Positions 53,263-62,146 are shown, counted from the stretch's first letter. The stretch: 64,000 nucleotides of DNA from CALNYZ01 sp942490945 (GCA_942490945.1 CALNYZ010000018.1:248001-312000); one strand, 5' to 3'. Notes: generated by a model from the sequence alone, not told the origin. Translations and numbers: made by a program.

Positions 53263-53913
53263 ATGTCAGGTTTATCGTTAAGAAATATTTATTACGAAAG
53301 ACAGTACCGCTGGGTACTGGAAAATGTAAATGTTGAGTTATCTGCTCAGCAATTATTGTTTGTGTCTGGTAATAATGGTAGCGGTAAAACCAGCCTGCTG
53401 CGCATTGTCAGTGGTCTGGTGATGGCTGACAGAGGGGATGTGCTCTGGAATGGTCAACCAATAAGTAAATCCTTGTCGCAATATCATCATGACATTTGTT
53501 ACGTCGGCCATAAAGACGGTATCAAGGACGACCTGACTGTAACAGAAAATATTCAGCTGATGCGTGCGCTTGTTAATACCGGACTAGATAGTTATACAAA
53601 GCAGCGTGATACAAACGAAGCGAAAACAATTAGCGATTACCTTGACGCTGTTGGTCTGTCAGATGAACATGCGATGGCCGCATCACTATCAGCCGGCCAA
53701 AAACGGCGTCTGGCCCTGTCACGTTGCCTGATCGGTCAACGAAAATTATGGATACTCGATGAACCCTTCACTGCACTGGATCAAGGTGGCATCCGCTTGT
53801 TTCAGCAGCATTTGAGCCAGCATCTGGATGTCGGTGGCATGGCAATCATGGCATCACATCAAATGGTTGATTTGCCGGGTAACCGGGTTATGGAACTGAA
53901 TCTGAATCAATGA
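53263..53913 (+). CDS. ccmA: haem exporter ATPase CcmA
   Basis: 216 residues. ABC ATPase with Walker A GNNGSGKT (36-43), signature LSAGQKRRLALSR, Walker B LWILDEPFTALD and switch His in ASHQ. CcmA powers release of haem-loaded CcmE in System I cytochrome c maturation. AGGA sits about 8 bases before the ATG. First gene of the ccmABCDEFGHI operon, all on the plus strand with mostly overlapping ends. Confidence 0.95.
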   Translation: MSGLSLRNIYYERQYRWVLENVNVELSAQQLLFVSGNNGSGKTSLLRIVSGLVMADRGDVLWNGQPISKSLSQYHHDICYVGHKDGIKDDLTVTENIQLMRALVNTGLDSYTKQRDTNEAKTISDYLDAVGLSDEHAMAASLSAGQKRRLALSRCLIGQRKLWILDEPFTALDQGGIRLFQQHLSQHLDVGGMAIMASHQMVDLPGNRVMELNLNQ

Positions 53914-54584
53914 ATCAGATAACTGTATTCAATACTGTTTTACAGCATGATGTGCGGGTGGCATTACGTCATCGCTCGGAATTATTGCAACCGTTGCTGT
54001 TCTATTTTCTGGTTGCCATGATGTTCCCGCTCGGCGTGGGCGTTGAAAAAGTAATGCTCATCAAGATTGCGCCCGCCATTATCTGGATTGCCGCCCTGCT
54101 TGCCGCGCTGTTAAGTCTGGATCGATTGTTCCGGCCGGATTTCCAGGATGGCACATTGGAGCAACTGGTATTGAGCGGGCATTCCTTGTCATTATTGATA
54201 CTGGCAAAAATGGTTGCGCATTGGCTGGTGACCGGTTTGCCTTTATTACTACTGGCACCACTGCTGGCATTATTATTGGGGTTGCCACTGGCGAATCTGG
54301 ATATACTTATATATACGCTGTTGCTCGGTACACCCGTGCTAAGCTTGGTAGGTGCTATCGGTATTGCACTAACAGTCGGACTGCGACGTGGCGGCATGAT
54401 TCTGACCATACTGGTATTACCGCTTTATACGCCGGTGTTAATTTTTGCGAGTCAGACGATTGGTCTGGCGGTAGCCGGGTTACCCGTGAATGCATCGATG
54501 GCAATCATGGCGGCCATGTTAATACTGGCACTGACATTATCACCCCTTGCCACTGCGGCTGCGATACGCATGAGTCTGTCTTAA
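53910..54584 (+). CDS. ccmB: haem exporter permease CcmB
   Basis: 224 residues, six hydrophobic helices; family segments VALRHRSELLQPLLFYFLV (in the N-terminal part) and DGTLEQLVLSG are visible. Membrane partner of CcmA. Start overlaps the ccmA stop by 4 bases. Confidence 0.95.
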   Translation: MNQITVFNTVLQHDVRVALRHRSELLQPLLFYFLVAMMFPLGVGVEKVMLIKIAPAIIWIAALLAALLSLDRLFRPDFQDGTLEQLVLSGHSLSLLILAKMVAHWLVTGLPLLLLAPLLALLLGLPLANLDILIYTLLLGTPVLSLVGAIGIALTVGLRRGGMILTILVLPLYTPVLIFASQTIGLAVAGLPVNASMAIMAAMLILALTLSPLATAAAIRMSLS

Positions 54585-54598
54585 ACGAAAATGTGCAC

Positions 54599-55345
54599 AT
54601 GATTATAAAATTTTTTCATCAACTGGCTTCGCCGCCTTATTTTTATAAATGGAGTGGAAAAGTTATCCCCTGGCTCGCTATTGCCTGTGCGATCCTGTTT
54701 GCACTGGGTTTATGGGGCGGGCTGGTAAAAGCCCCGGCAGATTATCAACAGGGTGACAGCTTCCGTATTATCTATGTGCATGTACCTGCGGCGTGGATGT
54801 CGTTATTTATTTACATGGTCATGGCCGGCAGTGGTGCAATCGGACTGATCTGGCGAATCAAGCTGGCAGAAATCGCCTGTATCAGCAGTGCACCGATTGG
54901 TGCGGCGTTTACTTTTCTTGCCCTGGTCACCGGCTCTATCTGGGGCAAACCCATGTGGGGTACCTGGTGGGTATGGGATGCACGGCTCACATCCGAGTTA
55001 TTATTGTTGTTTTTATATCTTGGCGTAATGGGTCTGGCGAATGCGATAGAAGATGCGCGCAAATCGGCACGCGCGGTGGCAATACTCGCGCTGGTCGGTG
55101 TAGTGAATATACCCATCATTCATTATTCGGTTGAATGGTGGTATACCCTGCATCAGGGTCCGACGGTAACAAAATTTTCCGCGCCATCGATTCATATCGA
55201 TATGTTAATACCGTTATTGTATATGGCAGTGGCGTTTAAATTATTTTATCTGCTGCTATTGTTGCTACGCAGTCGCAATGCCTTGTTAGACAACGAGCGC
55301 CGTAGTGGTTGGGTTAGCAAACTGGTAAGCGAGACGAGAGAATGA
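54599..55345 (+). CDS. ccmC: haem transport protein CcmC
   Basis: 248 residues from the ATG at 54599 (E. coli protein about 245); upstream in-frame sequence is inside ccmB and is not CcmC-like. Six helices; the WWD haem-handling motif is WGTWWVWDARLTSELLLL, with conserved flanking histidines (IYVHVPAAW, HYSVEWW). CcmC presents haem to CcmE in the periplasm. The ribosome binding site is weak, so translation is probably coupled to ccmB. Confidence 0.95.
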   Translation: MIIKFFHQLASPPYFYKWSGKVIPWLAIACAILFALGLWGGLVKAPADYQQGDSFRIIYVHVPAAWMSLFIYMVMAGSGAIGLIWRIKLAEIACISSAPIGAAFTFLALVTGSIWGKPMWGTWWVWDARLTSELLLLFLYLGVMGLANAIEDARKSARAVAILALVGVVNIPIIHYSVEWWYTLHQGPTVTKFSAPSIHIDMLIPLLYMAVAFKLFYLLLLLLRSRNALLDNERRSGWVSKLVSETRE

Positions 55346-55524
55346 ACATGGCTGAATTTTTTCATATGGGTGGCTACGGTGCGTATGTGTGGTCCTGTTA
55401 TGGTATAACGGCGATAATTTTAATAGCGAACCTTGTGATGCCTTTACGTACCCATAAAAAATTACTCGCCGACATTCGCAAACAACTTGCTACACAAAAG
55501 GACAAAAATGCACCCGCTTCGTAA
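55342..55524 (+). CDS. ccmD: haem exporter protein CcmD
   Basis: 60 residues with one membrane helix and the CcmD pattern FFHMGGYGAYVWSCYG followed by a basic tail. It holds the CcmABC-CcmE complex together. The start overlaps ccmC by 4 bases; a second ATG two codons in is possible. Confidence 0.93.
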   Translation: MNMAEFFHMGGYGAYVWSCYGITAIILIANLVMPLRTHKKLLADIRKQLATQKDKNAPAS

Positions 55525-55936
55525 ACGACGTCTGATTTTAATTACCCTCATGGTGTGTGGTATTGCTACCGCAACGGGTCTTGCCTTGTACTCGTTTAAT
55601 CAGAACCTGATGTTCTATTTTACGCCAACGGATGTTGCTGCAGGCAAGGCACCATCCAGCCAGGTGTTTCGTGTCGGTGGTCTGGTTGTAGCGGGGAGTG
55701 TCAATCGCGCAACTGACAAGGTAAATGTCAGTTTCGTTGTTACTGATTTAACCGAGAAAGTTACCATTCATTATGCAGGCATTCTGCCGGATTTATTTCG
55801 TGAGGGGCAGGGTATTATCGCCAGAGGTCGTCTGAACAAAAATAACGAATTCATCGCCGATGAAGTGCTTGCCAAACATGATGAAAAATATATGCCGCCG
55901 GAAGTTGAACAATCCTTGAAGAAAAACAAACCCTGA
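55508..55936 (+). CDS. ccmE: haem chaperone CcmE
   Basis: 142 residues from the ATG at 55508, overlapping ccmD by 17 bases. N-terminal membrane anchor (about 9-29), beta-barrel OB fold, and the haem-binding histidine H124 in VLAKHDEKYMP. It carries covalently bound haem from CcmC to CcmF/CcmH. Confidence 0.95.
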   Translation: MHPLRKRRLILITLMVCGIATATGLALYSFNQNLMFYFTPTDVAAGKAPSSQVFRVGGLVVAGSVNRATDKVNVSFVVTDLTEKVTIHYAGILPDLFREGQGIIARGRLNKNNEFIADEVLAKHDEKYMPPEVEQSLKKNKP

Positions 55937-55963
55937 AGCGTGAATTATGATGTGTAAAAATTT

Positions 55964-57997
55964 ATGATCCCTGAACTTGGCAATGTAGCGCTGATTCTGG
56001 CGCTTTGTATGGCGCTTGTACAGTCAGTACTGCCACTGCTGGGCACCATTAAAACAGCTGACGGTTATAAAAGTGAATCACTCATACAACTGGCACGACC
56101 GGCCGCGAGTATGCAGTTGCTGTTTGTTGCCATTGCCTTTGCGTGTTTGTTGTATGCCTTTATCACGCATGACTTTTCCGTGGCGTATGTAGCGCAAAAC
56201 TCCAATTCACGTTTACCCTTTATGTATCTGGTATCTGGCGTGTGGGGCGCACATGAAGGTTCGTTATTATTATGGTCATTGGTGTTGGCAGTCTGGACCA
56301 TGCTGGTGAATGTATTCAGTCGTGGCATCCCGGAAGATATGGTAGCGCGTGTATTGGCGGTGATGGGTTTGATCAGTGTCGGCTTTCTACTCTTTATTTT
56401 ATTAACTTCAAATCCGTTTTCAAGACAATTCCCTGTTCCTGCGGATGGTTATGATCTTAATCCTTTGTTGCAAGACCCTGGACTCGCGATACATCCACCG
56501 ATGCTCTACATGGGTTATGTGGGATTTTCGGTAGCGTTCGCCTTTGCGATTGCCGCCATGCTGCAAGGCAAACTTGATGCGGCCTGGGCCAGATGGGCAA
56601 GACCCTGGACCACCATGGCGTGGGTGTTTTTGACGATTGGTATTGCACTGGGTAGCTGGTGGGCGTACTACGAGTTGGGTTGGGGTGGCTGGTGGTTCTG
56701 GGATCCGGTAGAAAATGCGTCTTTTATGCCATGGCTGGTGGGTACGGGTTTGTTGCATTCTCTGGCGGTTACCGACAAACGCAATACCTTTAAAGCGTGG
56801 ACAGTGTTGCTATGTGTGATTGCATTCTCCTTGAGTCTGCTCGGTACCTTTCTGGTACGTTCGGGGGTACTTACTTCAGTGCATGCGTTTGCCAGTGATC
56901 CGGCGCGCGGTGTATTCATTCTGATATTTCTGGTGATAGTGGTGGGTGGCTCACTTGGCCTGTATGCATGGCGTGCAAACATTTTTAAAAACGACGTGCG
57001 CTTTGCGTTACTGTCGCGCGAAACCATGATGTTGCTAAACGCGGTTTTGTTTCTGGTGATGGCGGCCTTTATTTTACTCGGCACCTTGTATCCCTTGTTA
57101 CTCGATGCGCTAAATATGGGTAAGGTCTCGGTGGGCCCGCCATACTTCAATACAATTTTTGTTCCGCTTGGTATACCGATTGTGATGTTATTAGGCATTG
57201 GTATCACGACACGCTGGAAGCAGGATAGCGCGCAGCGACTCTTCAAAACCATTTGGGTTGCCGCGTTGGCGGCCATGGTGTTGGGTCTGCTCAGTATGTT
57301 GATTGTTGTGCCTGATGCCAGTGCGATTACCATTAGCATTGCGGCATGGTTTGCCCTGACCATGTCGTGGTGGATTGTGATAAACAGTGGCAAACTGATT
57401 CTTGCACGACTGGTCAACAAACCGAAAACACTCGCCAGCTTGCGACAAATACCGCGCGCCGTTTATGGTATGACGGTGGCACATGTTGGCGTTGCAGTGT
57501 TTATTGTCGGTATTATCCTGACGAGTCTGTTCAGCATAGAAAAAGATGTGCGTCTGGATATCGATGAAAGTGTTGAACTGGGTGGTTATGAGTTTGTGTT
57601 CAAGGGTGTCAAAAACGTAAACGGACCAAATTATCATGCCAGTCAGGGTAGCGTGATAGTACGCAAAAATAACAAACAGTTGGCAATACTCGAGCCGCAA
57701 AAACGCTTTTACCCGGTAAAACAAAATACCATGACCGAAGCTGCAATTGATGCAGGTTTGTGGCGTGACCTGTTTGTCGCACTGGGCGAACCCATGGATG
57801 CGAATGGTAACAAACGTAGTGCCGGCAAGGGCGCATGGAGTGTGCGTGTGTATTACAAACCGTTTATTCGCTGGATCTGGTTGGGTGCATTCATCATGGC
57901 GCTTGGTGGTCTGATTGCCGCACTCGACCCACGTTATCGCGTGCGTGCGCTGGTTAAACAACTTTCCAGTCCAGACGAGCAGACAGCCAATGCGTAA
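55964..57997 (+). CDS. ccmF: cytochrome c haem lyase subunit CcmF
   Basis: 677 residues with about 15 membrane helices. The WWD motif is WGGWWFWDPVENASFMPW, preceded by YMGYVGFSVAFAFAI and an HPPMLYMG histidine. CcmF receives haem from holo-CcmE and attaches it to reduced apocytochromes with CcmH and CcmI. Length is close to the usual 650-680. Confidence 0.96.
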   Translation: MIPELGNVALILALCMALVQSVLPLLGTIKTADGYKSESLIQLARPAASMQLLFVAIAFACLLYAFITHDFSVAYVAQNSNSRLPFMYLVSGVWGAHEGSLLLWSLVLAVWTMLVNVFSRGIPEDMVARVLAVMGLISVGFLLFILLTSNPFSRQFPVPADGYDLNPLLQDPGLAIHPPMLYMGYVGFSVAFAFAIAAMLQGKLDAAWARWARPWTTMAWVFLTIGIALGSWWAYYELGWGGWWFWDPVENASFMPWLVGTGLLHSLAVTDKRNTFKAWTVLLCVIAFSLSLLGTFLVRSGVLTSVHAFASDPARGVFILIFLVIVVGGSLGLYAWRANIFKNDVRFALLSRETMMLLNAVLFLVMAAFILLGTLYPLLLDALNMGKVSVGPPYFNTIFVPLGIPIVMLLGIGITTRWKQDSAQRLFKTIWVAALAAMVLGLLSMLIVVPDASAITISIAAWFALTMSWWIVINSGKLILARLVNKPKTLASLRQIPRAVYGMTVAHVGVAVFIVGIILTSLFSIEKDVRLDIDESVELGGYEFVFKGVKNVNGPNYHASQGSVIVRKNNKQLAILEPQKRFYPVKQNTMTEAAIDAGLWRDLFVALGEPMDANGNKRSAGKGAWSVRVYYKPFIRWIWLGAFIMALGGLIAALDPRYRVRALVKQLSSPDEQTANA

Positions 57998-58520
57998 GGC
58001 TTTTTTAATTCCGTTAGGATTGTTTGTACTGCTGGTATTGTTTCTGGCGATTGGCTTGACGCGCGACCCACGCACCGTGCCTTCGCCGTTAATTAACAAG
58101 CCGGCGCCGGCGTTCAGCTTGCCGGAATTAAATCAGGCTGATCAGGTAGTCAGTCCGAAAAAAATGTTGGGTAAAGTCTGGCTGTTAAACGTCTGGGCGT
58201 CATGGTGTACGGGTTGTCGCGCAGAACACCATCTGGTCGTACAACTGGCAAATAAACATCATGTAGACGTCTATGGGCTAAACTATAAGGACAACCCGGC
58301 GGATGCCAGAAAATGGCTGGCACAGTTTGGAAATCCATATCGCGCCAATGCCATGGATATCAGTGGACGCGTCGGCATTGACTGGGGTGTGTACGGTGTG
58401 CCGGAAACATTTGTCATTGATAAGCAAGGCATGATTCGTTATAAACAGATCGGACCGATTACAAACGACGCAATTGAAAAAAACTTGCTACCCTTGATCG
58501 TCCGGTTACAGTCATCATGA
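57990..58520 (+). CDS. ccmG: thiol reductase CcmG/DsbE
   Basis: 176 residues from the ATG at 57990, overlapping ccmF by 8 bases. N-terminal anchor (about 5-23), thioredoxin fold with redox pair C73-TG-C76 (VWASWCTGCRAEH) and cis-proline segment GVPETFVID. It keeps apocytochrome cysteines reduced. The dipeptide between the cysteines is TG, not the PT of E. coli CcmG. The GVYGVPETF and GLNYKDN blocks are characteristic of the family. Confidence 0.95.
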   Translation: MRKAFLIPLGLFVLLVLFLAIGLTRDPRTVPSPLINKPAPAFSLPELNQADQVVSPKKMLGKVWLLNVWASWCTGCRAEHHLVVQLANKHHVDVYGLNYKDNPADARKWLAQFGNPYRANAMDISGRVGIDWGVYGVPETFVIDKQGMIRYKQIGPITNDAIEKNLLPLIVRLQSS

Positions 58521-58996
58521 AAAAACGTTTTCACAGCCTGTTGCTACTCCTGTTGTTTACCGGTTACAGCTACGCTGCGATTGAGTCGGTTGAATTCGCG
58601 AATCCACAACAGGCTGCCTTATATAAAAAAATGACGGACGAATTACGTTGCCTGGTTTGTCAAAACCAGAATCTGGCCGATTCCAATGCGGCACTGGCAA
58701 AAGATTTACGTGTTGAAGTACAAAAGATGATTCAGCAAGGCATGGACGAAAAACAGATTATCGATTTCATGACCAAACGTTACGGTGACTTTGTATTATA
58801 TCGACCCCCTTTCAAACCCTACACACTTATTTTGTGGCTGGGGCCGTTTATCGGATTTATTGTCGCACTGGTTGTCCTGCTGAGCATCATTCGTAAACGA
58901 CAAAACATGAAACCGGATGATCTTTCTGCTGCGGACAAGCAAAAAGTAACATCACTGCTCACTTCCGGGTCCAGCGATACAGGTAAAAAAGGATAA
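58517..58996 (+). CDS. ccmH: cytochrome c maturation protein CcmH (CcmL type)
   Basis: 159 residues. Signal peptide about 1-20, redox motif C45-LV-C48 in the family signature LRCLVCQNQNLADSNA, KRYGDFVLYRPPFKP, and a C-terminal membrane helix (about 104-124). Works with CcmG in thiol exchange with apocytochromes. Start overlaps ccmG by 4 bases. Separate CcmH and CcmI genes, unlike the fused E. coli CcmH. Confidence 0.95.
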   Translation: MKKRFHSLLLLLLFTGYSYAAIESVEFANPQQAALYKKMTDELRCLVCQNQNLADSNAALAKDLRVEVQKMIQQGMDEKQIIDFMTKRYGDFVLYRPPFKPYTLILWLGPFIGFIVALVVLLSIIRKRQNMKPDDLSAADKQKVTSLLTSGSSDTGKKG

Positions 58997-59001
58997 TTAA
59001 C

Positions 59002-60261
59002 ATGCTGACACTATGGTTGATAACGATCATTTTACTGGCGACAGTGCTTGTTGTGATTGTGCCAATATTACTGGGCAAGGGACGCTATGGTTTATCAAAT
59101 CGTAAACAACAAAATATTGCACTGGCACAAGCGCGCATAAGGGAACTCGAAACCGATCATGCCAATAATATGCTGGACGAATCCGCCTACAAGGAAGCGC
59201 GCCAGGATATCGAACGTGCGCTATTAAATGATGTGGTGGGGACCGAGCCGACAGCAAGCAATTCAGTCGCGCAAACAAATTCTGCCGCAGTCTATACCAG
59301 TGTTGCCGTGGCCTTTTTATTACCCGTCATCACCGTTACCTTGTATCTGCTGTTAGGTAACCCCTCTGCACTACAGCAAACAACAAACACCATGCCATCA
59401 CCCACAGCGACAGTGACAAACGAGCCTGATCCTCACGTTGGCGATGAAATGCAGGGTATGATCCAGAAACTGGCCAGTCGCTTGCAGGCCGAGCCGAATA
59501 ATCCGGAGGGCTGGGATTTGCTGGCGCGCAGTTATATGTCAGTCAATCAATATCCGGAAGCCGTCAATGCACTGCAAAAATTGCAATCTCTGGTGGGGAA
59601 CCATGCAGAAGTGCTGGTGCGCCTGGCCGATGCCATGGCGATGGCAAATGGCGGAAGCTTCAGCGGAAGACCCGCAAAATTAATTACTCAAGCGTTGGCA
59701 CTGGAACCGAACAATACCACGGCACTGTGGTTGGCCGGCATGGAAGCACAGGCACGACAGGATTGGTCTGCAGCAATCAAGTACTGGCAACAAGCACAGC
59801 AAGGCCTGAGTCAGGATCCCAAGGCCGTGTCAGAACTGGATAAATTAATCAGTCATGCCCGTGCGGCCTCGGGTGTTAAACCGCTAGCAGAAGAAAATCC
59901 TGCACCGGCCACCAATATGAATGCAAATAAAACGTCCGGTATTACTGTTCATGTATCGCTGGACCCTGCGTTACAGGGCAAGGTTAATAAAAATGATACG
60001 GTGTTTATTCTTGCGCAAATGTTGGATGGTCCGCCAATGCCACTGGCAGTGGTCAAAAAACGCGTCGCAGATTTGCCGTTAACTATCACGCTGGATGATA
60101 CACTGGCCATGATGCCAAGCCATAAGCTGAGTATGTACAAGCAAATTCGGGTTACCGCACGCATATCGAAATCAGGTAATGCACGAGCACAGCCTGGTGA
60201 TTTACAAGTGGTTAAGTCGCCAGTTACCAATTCACAGGAAGTAAATCTTGTTATCAAATAA
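59002..60261 (+). CDS. ccmI: cytochrome c maturation chaperone CcmI
   Basis: 419 residues. Two N-terminal membrane helices (about 3-24 and 95-115), then TPR repeats (about 145-290; PNNPEGWDLLARSYMSVNQYPEAV) that bind the C-terminus of apocytochromes, then a beta-rich C-terminal domain (GITVHVSLDPALQGKV, DTVFILAQ, GPPMPLAV) common in gammaproteobacterial CcmI. Last gene of the operon, 5 bases after ccmH. Confidence 0.93.
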   Translation: MLTLWLITIILLATVLVVIVPILLGKGRYGLSNRKQQNIALAQARIRELETDHANNMLDESAYKEARQDIERALLNDVVGTEPTASNSVAQTNSAAVYTSVAVAFLLPVITVTLYLLLGNPSALQQTTNTMPSPTATVTNEPDPHVGDEMQGMIQKLASRLQAEPNNPEGWDLLARSYMSVNQYPEAVNALQKLQSLVGNHAEVLVRLADAMAMANGGSFSGRPAKLITQALALEPNNTTALWLAGMEAQARQDWSAAIKYWQQAQQGLSQDPKAVSELDKLISHARAASGVKPLAEENPAPATNMNANKTSGITVHVSLDPALQGKVNKNDTVFILAQMLDGPPMPLAVVKKRVADLPLTITLDDTLAMMPSHKLSMYKQIRVTARISKSGNARAQPGDLQVVKSPVTNSQEVNLVIK

Positions 60262-60286
60262 CACTTGATTATGTCTGGAATAAATT

Positions 60287-60481
60287 ATGCAAAAAAAAAT
60301 CATTGCATTTCATCAGGATGAAGAACACCATTGGGTAGCCGAGCTCGAGTGCGGCCATACGCAGCATGTTCGACATATGCCACCGTGGCAGAACCGGCCC
60401 TGGATCGCAACCGAAGCAGGCCGCGCGTCGCGCATTGGCCACACGCTCAAATGCAAAAAATGTAAGGAAAGCGCAAACTGA
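60287..60481 (+). CDS. DUF3565 family small protein
   Basis: 64 residues. The family pattern is complete: FHQDEEHHWVAELECGHTQH, RHMPPW, RPWIATEAGRASRIG and a C-terminal CKKC. The cysteines and histidines suggest a small metal site; the function is unknown. It may be read through from ccmI, 25 bases upstream. It is the last ordinary chromosomal gene before the integron remnant. Confidence 0.85.
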   Translation: MQKKIIAFHQDEEHHWVAELECGHTQHVRHMPPWQNRPWIATEAGRASRIGHTLKCKKCKESAN

Positions 60482-60513
60482 CAGCGTACCCAGTTATTCA
60501 AAGGAACCTGGAG

Positions 60514-60533
60514 GTCTGGCCCCTTTAATTCCT
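60514..60533 (-). repeat. 20-bp inverted boundary repeat, left copy
   Basis: Read on the minus strand it is AGGAATTAAAGGGGCCAGAC; the partner at 63454-63473 on the plus strand differs at two positions. It lies at the point where the integrase fragment loses similarity. Confidence 0.7.
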
Positions 60534-60627
60534 TAACATACCATTTTGCCGCGTCGGATTTAACGTTATAAGTAGATGTTTTTGTTATGTAATTATCCCA
60601 GAAACGGGATACTGAAGTTTCATCCAT
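60534..60627 (-). pseudogene. intI: integron integrase intI, 5' fragment
   Basis: From an ATG at 60627 with AGGAG 5-9 bases upstream, about 31 codons (SVSRFWDNYITKTSTYNV, then DAAKWYVK) resemble the N-terminal SAM-like domain of environmental integron integrases, whose segment reads like FWxxYIxKTxxYxVKxxAxRWYV. Similarity stops at the boundary repeat, and the frame then runs antisense through the DUF3565 gene. The whole tyrosine-recombinase catalytic domain is absent. Its divergent orientation next to a cassette array is the standard integron layout, which strengthens the call. Confidence 0.72.
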
Positions 60628-60863
60628 TTTGCTACTCCTTTAGCTAAATTTAGTAAAATGCTCATCCTGAGCATTTGCTATTATTGCTGTTATTTTACTT
60701 CTTTTCAAACATTCGGTAGATTCTACCTAATAATAACAAATACAGATTCTAGTTTTCATATGAATATCATTGTATATATAGAAAAGACACGAAATAAAAG
60801 GCATGTTCTGTCTATATCGAGATATTTAATAAATTATAGAATCTATCTATATAACTGTTAGGC
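60628..60863. other. attI-like region with first cassette junction
   Basis: About 230 A+T-rich bases from the intI start to the first core site GTTAGGC (60857-60863), where recombination would occur after the G. A perfect inverted repeat AAATGCTCA / TGAGCATTT (60656-60676) lies near the intI start and could be an operator or hairpin. No LexA box was recognised. A small plus-strand frame here looks non-coding. Confidence 0.6.
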
Positions 60864-60869
60864 ACACAT

Positions 60870-61523
60870 ATGGCAAGACAACTGAGAAAAATTACGATAG
60901 CAGAAGGCGAGAAAAAGTATTATCTCGTTGATGCTAATTTCTTAGTAAATCGCCACATTAATGCTGACAAAGTCAGTGACCCTAAAGAGCAGCACCAAAT
61001 TCGTAGTGCAAAAGCATGGTGGAACCATATAAAAAAGCAACTAGATAAAGATCAAGCCAGGGTGTATGTGCTTGACTTATGTATTGCAGAAGCATTTAAA
61101 GTACTAGCAAGAAAATACTATAACAATGAAGCAATCTTTGCTACTGGCTCCTCTTATAGTCATGCAAAGAGTGCGTTAGCAAAAGATCTAACGCTTAGCA
61201 GTAAAGATGCAAAGAAAAGCACAAGAGCTATAAAGTATCACGATATCCAAACCAATCGAGACATTATTATTAGTGTTGATAGATTCTTTGAAAAAAGTTG
61301 TAAAGAACAAAAGAAAAATGGAAAAACGAGCATTGTTGATTTGCTTATATTAGCAACGGCAAAGTATTTAGTGGATTTTTACGGTTTACCAAAAAATGAT
61401 CTGTATATAATTACACAGGATAACCCCCTGTATAAATTAGCTAAGAGCTATGCAGATTTACCAATGGTGTTTAATCCATCTGAGGCACGTGATGAAGCAA
61501 GTAAAGTATTTAATAGTGCCTAA
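60870..61523 (+). CDS. cassette 1: PIN-domain protein
   Basis: 217 residues. PIN-like ribonuclease fold with the acidic residues in order: D21 (YLVDANFLV), E74 (CIAEAFKVL), D157 (SIVDLLILATAKYL) and D184 (IITQDNPLYKLA). PIN proteins cleave RNA and often act as toxins with a linked antitoxin, but no antitoxin ORF is in this cassette. The ATG is only 12 bases from the cassette junction and has no ribosome binding site. The stop TAA is part of the attC core. A+T-rich relative to the surrounding chromosome. Confidence 0.8.
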   Translation: MARQLRKITIAEGEKKYYLVDANFLVNRHINADKVSDPKEQHQIRSAKAWWNHIKKQLDKDQARVYVLDLCIAEAFKVLARKYYNNEAIFATGSSYSHAKSALAKDLTLSSKDAKKSTRAIKYHDIQTNRDIIISVDRFFEKSCKEQKKNGKTSIVDLLILATAKYLVDFYGLPKNDLYIITQDNPLYKLAKSYADLPMVFNPSEARDEASKVFNSA

Positions 61524-61581
61524 CAAGGCGCTCGTGTGGGACGCTTGCTTCGCTGCGCGCCCCACAGCTTAAACGTTAGGC
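61518..61581 (+). other. attC site of cassette 1
   Basis: GCCTAAC at 61518-61524 and GTTAGGC at 61575-61581 enclose an imperfect palindrome (GTGGGACGC against GCGCCCCAC), 64 bases in all. Outer cores match the cassette's own 5' junction TTAGGC. Confidence 0.88.
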
Positions 61582-61599
61582 GTAAAAAAGGAAACTAAA

Positions 61600-62127
61600 A
61601 TGGTATCAAAGGGAGTAGAAATAAGAGCGCAAATTGATACAGAACTAGTTAAAGGACTGCTAGTTATAAATGGCGGTGGTTCTGTTGCGTTACTTGCATT
61701 TTTGCCTGCAATTTTAGGTGAACCTGAATATGCGCCTTTAGCAAAGGCAGTTTTATGGGGATTACTCTCATTTCAAGTTGGTTTAATTTCTGCTGTAATT
61801 CATAACCGGCTCAGGCGAGTTTGCTCGCTGGAATTTGAGAAACACAATTATATTCCGCCTCCGTGTAAAGTATTTCCGATTTCTCTATTTAATTTTAAAA
61901 ACGATGCCCCTTGTGTGTGTAGAGTCAGTATTATCTTTATGTGGTCGTCTATTCTCTCGTTTTTACTTGCAGGAATACTGGTTATAAATGGTGGGTTTTG
62001 TGTGCTTAACAAATCCGAGCCATCCTCATCACAGCAAAAGGTTAAAATTACGCCTAACAAACCGCTCAGCATGGACAAAAAAAGCGCCGCTTCGCGCCAC
62101 TATTTTTGCCAGCTAGCGGAACGTTAG
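61600..62127 (+). CDS. cassette 2: small membrane protein
   Basis: 175 residues, not recognised. Two hydrophobic segments near 25-70 (LLVINGGGSVALLAFLPAIL; AVLWGLLSFQVGLISAVI) and one near 108-132 (IIFMWSSILSFLLAGILVI). AAGGA lies 6-10 bases before the ATG. The reading frame continues through the attC site, so the last 25 residues are encoded by recombination-site DNA, a common cassette trait. No function can be inferred. Confidence 0.65.
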   Translation: MVSKGVEIRAQIDTELVKGLLVINGGGSVALLAFLPAILGEPEYAPLAKAVLWGLLSFQVGLISAVIHNRLRRVCSLEFEKHNYIPPPCKVFPISLFNFKNDAPCVCRVSIIFMWSSILSFLLAGILVINGGFCVLNKSEPSSSQQKVKITPNKPLSMDKKSAASRHYFCQLAER

Positions 62128-62129
62128 GG
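62052..62129 (+). other. attC site of cassette 2
   Basis: GCCTAAC at 62052-62058, GTTAGGG at 62123-62129, with an imperfect inner palindrome (ACCGCT ... AGCGGA; GGACAAAAAAAGCG region against the facing strand). The left core matches cassette 2's junction, the right core begins cassette 3. Confidence 0.82.
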
Positions 62130-62146
62130 CAACATAAAAGAAGAAT

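Noticed and set aside
53127..53336. 69-codon frame overlapping the ccmA start
   Set aside because: Overlaps ccmA in another frame and shows no protein family features.
54221..54598. Long N-terminal extension of CcmC
   Set aside because: It lies inside ccmB; the 248-residue version fits the family length and has the correct N-terminus.
60313..60533. Extension of the integrase fragment through the DUF3565 gene
   Set aside because: Beyond the boundary repeat the frame is only the antisense of DUF3565 and has no recombinase similarity.
60658..60861. 67-codon plus-strand frame in the attI-like region
   Set aside because: Very A+T-rich, no ribosome binding site, ends at the cassette junction; no sign of coding.
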